A DNA stretch of 22,215 bases from an uncultured Atopobiaceae bacterium (GTDB lineage: Bacteria > Actinomycetota > Coriobacteriia > Coriobacteriales > Atopobiaceae), in contig CANQSI010000007.1 of assembly GCA_947626465.1 (NCBI GenBank), positions 1 through 22,215 of the forward strand, given 5' to 3'. A program made the position numbers and the translations under genes. Numbering within the stretch: position 1 is the first letter of the stretch; each line of letters starts with the position of its first letter. This document shows, piece by piece, positions 21,016 through 22,215 of this stretch. The notes below the pieces were generated by a model, which worked only from the letters and a program-made list of their open reading frames with translations, made no database searches and was not told the DNA's origin.

Positions 21016-22215
21016 CTATGCGAGGTAGGGGCCTATGCGCTGCACCTCGGGTTCGAGCGCGACGCCGGATTCCTCTTCCACTTTGCGCGTCACGAGGTCG
21101 ATGAGCTCGGAGACGTCCTTCGCGCTCGCCTCACCTGCGTTCACGATGAAGCCGGCGTGCTTCCTCGACACCTCCGCCCCGCCCACGCGCGTGCCCTTGA
21201 GGCCGGCATCGGCGATGAGCTTGCCTGCGTAGTGGCCTTCGGGGCGCTTGAACGTGGAGCCTGCGCTCGGCATATCGAGCGGCTGCTTCGCCGCGCGAAG
21301 CTCCGTGAGCTCGTCGATGCGCTTCCGCACCACCTCGGGATCCTCCGGCACCAGCAAGAACGTGGCGGTGAGCACGGTGAGGCCCTCTTCGCGCACCCGG
21401 CTTGAGCGGTACGCGAAGTCGAGCTCGCGGTTCTTCAGCACCTTCACCTCTCCCGAGGGGAAGTGCACCATCGCGCTCTCGAGCACATCACCCATGCAGT
21501 GGTCGTAGGCGCCGGCGTTCATGTAGAGGGCGCCGCCCACGGTGCCGGGAATGCCCGAGGCGAACTCCAGGCCCTTGAGGCCCGCGTAGGCCGCCGCGCC
21601 CGCGAGGTCCTTGAGGCTCACCCCGCAATCCGCATAGAGGCGCGCCACGCCGAACTTCGGGATCCAGTTCGCGTCGACGCGCATCGTCTTCAGGCGCGCG
21701 GTGGAAAAGACGACCCCGCGAATCCCCCAGTCGGAAACCAGCAGGTCGGAGCCATTGCCGAGCACGAACGAAGGCACCCCTTCGCGCTTCAGGGCGTCGA
21801 GGGCCTGCGAGAGCTTCACCACCGAGGGCGCCTCCACGAAGACGTCCGCCGGTCCGCCGATCTCGAAGGTCGTGTGGTCGGCCATCGGCTCGTTCAAGAA
21901 GACGGCGTCGCGTCCGCAGATCTCGCCGAGCTCCATGGCCACGCCGAGGCGATCGAACCCCGACGCGCACGCGTCGATGATGCGTGCGCACCGGATGGTG
22001 GCGGCATGCGGCATGAGGGGGCTTTCCGTGGCGCCCTCGCGCACGAGCGCCGACACATGCTCGATCTCGCCGGTGAAGTCGTCTCCGACGTAGGGCACGG
22101 AGATCTCCTCCTCGCGCCCATCATCGAAGGAAACATGAAGCTCGGTGGGCCTGTGGAGAGGTGTTGCGCGAAGGGTGGCGTGCTCGAAGGCGAGCGTGCA
22201 GACCGACTCCTCGCG
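21016..22215 (-). CDS. murB: Gfo/Idh/MocA oxidoreductase C-terminus fused in frame to MurB (UDP-N-acetylenolpyruvoylglucosamine reductase), N-terminus off the window
   Basis: The frame is open from the right edge to TAG at 21016 (399 aa seen). The last about 306 residues are a complete MurB: EPMADHTTFEIGGPADVFVE, VLGNGSDLLVSDWGIRG, GIPGTVGGALYMNAGAY, SAGSTFKRPEG (catalytic Ser) and EPEVQRIG (catalytic Glu). MurB reduces enolpyruvyl-UDP-GlcNAc to UDP-MurNAc using FAD and NADPH. The about 93 residues before it, including PTELHVSFDDG, TGEIEHVSALVREGATESPLMPH and RIIDACAS, match the C-terminal end of Gfo/Idh/MocA oxidoreductases. No stop separates them. The ATG at 21936 could start MurB alone but has no Shine-Dalgarno. 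Either this is a real fusion or a stop has been lost. The gene is convergent with the beta-lactamase-fold gene (39-nt gap). Confidence 0.9.
   Translation of the reverse strand, partial: REESVCTLAFEHATLRATPLHRPTELHVSFDDGREEEISVPYVGDDFTGEIEHVSALVREGATESPLMPHAATIRCARIIDACASGFDRLGVAMELGEICGRDAVFLNEPMADHTTFEIGGPADVFVEAPSVVKLSQALDALKREGVPSFVLGNGSDLLVSDWGIRGVVFSTARLKTMRVDANWIPKFGVARLYADCGVSLKDLAGAAAYAGLKGLEFASGIPGTVGGALYMNAGAYDHCMGDVLESAMVHFPSGEVKVLKNRELDFAYRSSRVREEGLTVLTATFLLVPEDPEVVRKRIDELTELRAAKQPLDMPSAGSTFKRPEGHYAGKLIADAGLKGTRVGGAEVSRKHAGFIVNAGEASAKDVSELIDLVTRKVEEESGVALEPEVQRIGPYLA

Overview
This is a GC-rich window in which codon third positions are mostly G or C. Genes are tightly packed, and recurring purine-rich Shine-Dalgarno sequences (GAAAGG/GGAGG) sit 5-10 nt before starts. 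No ribosomal or tRNA marker is present. Gene content, codon use and the style of the intergenic repeats suggest a high-GC anaerobic actinobacterium, most like the class Coriobacteriia (Eggerthella/Slackia/Olsenella relatives). That placement is an inference.

Layout. 1-1797 (minus): an envelope-stress pair, a glycine/methionine-rich TPM-like membrane protein followed by a PspA/IM30 protein that runs off the left edge. 1930-3564 (minus): an orphan PTS EIIC of the lactose/cellobiose family with a large acidic insert. 3743-4162 (plus): a flavodoxin. 4163-4393: three hairpins, two of them very long and perfect, between convergent genes. 4394-4753 (minus): a half-ferritin of the EncFtn type. 4895-5836 (minus): an unrecognised six-helix membrane protein, divergent from a copper P1B-ATPase (6023-8398, plus) that carries a methionine-rich insert in its P-domain. 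8395-13488 (minus): nitroreductase, a degenerate endonuclease IV-like TIM barrel, a Cof-like HAD phosphatase and a Ski2-like helicase, transcribed in the order helicase, HAD, TIM barrel, nitroreductase. 13709-15874 (minus): a lipase-like hydrolase followed 15 nt later by CorA. 15975-16856 (plus): an unrecognised membrane protein. 17114-17890 (minus): a RAYT (REP-associated tyrosine transposase). 17927-18292 (minus): an Spx/ArsC-family protein. 18614-20976 (plus): a PFL/UPF0210 protein and a membrane-anchored beta-lactamase-fold protein. 21016-22215 (minus): MurB fused in frame behind the C-terminus of a Gfo/Idh/MocA oxidoreductase, open at the right edge.

The most striking feature is a modular intergenic repeat present three times (13544-13690, 16866-17072, 18390-18536). 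It is built from 30-nt units (A), a 30-nt linker (L1), a 27-nt linker (L2) and a terminal inverted unit (A'). One copy lies 41 nt from the RAYT stop codon, and two copies in the same orientation bracket the RAYT and Spx/ArsC genes. This looks like a REP/BIME-like element with its cognate transposase. The linkers are conserved between copies, so it is not a CRISPR array.

Other points worth checking are the oxidoreductase-MurB fusion, the Met-rich loop in the copper pump, the loss of zinc ligands in the endonuclease IV-like protein, the acidic insert in the PTS permease, and the long palindromes at 4196-4366. Most of the remaining genes look like ordinary chromosomal housekeeping or stress functions.
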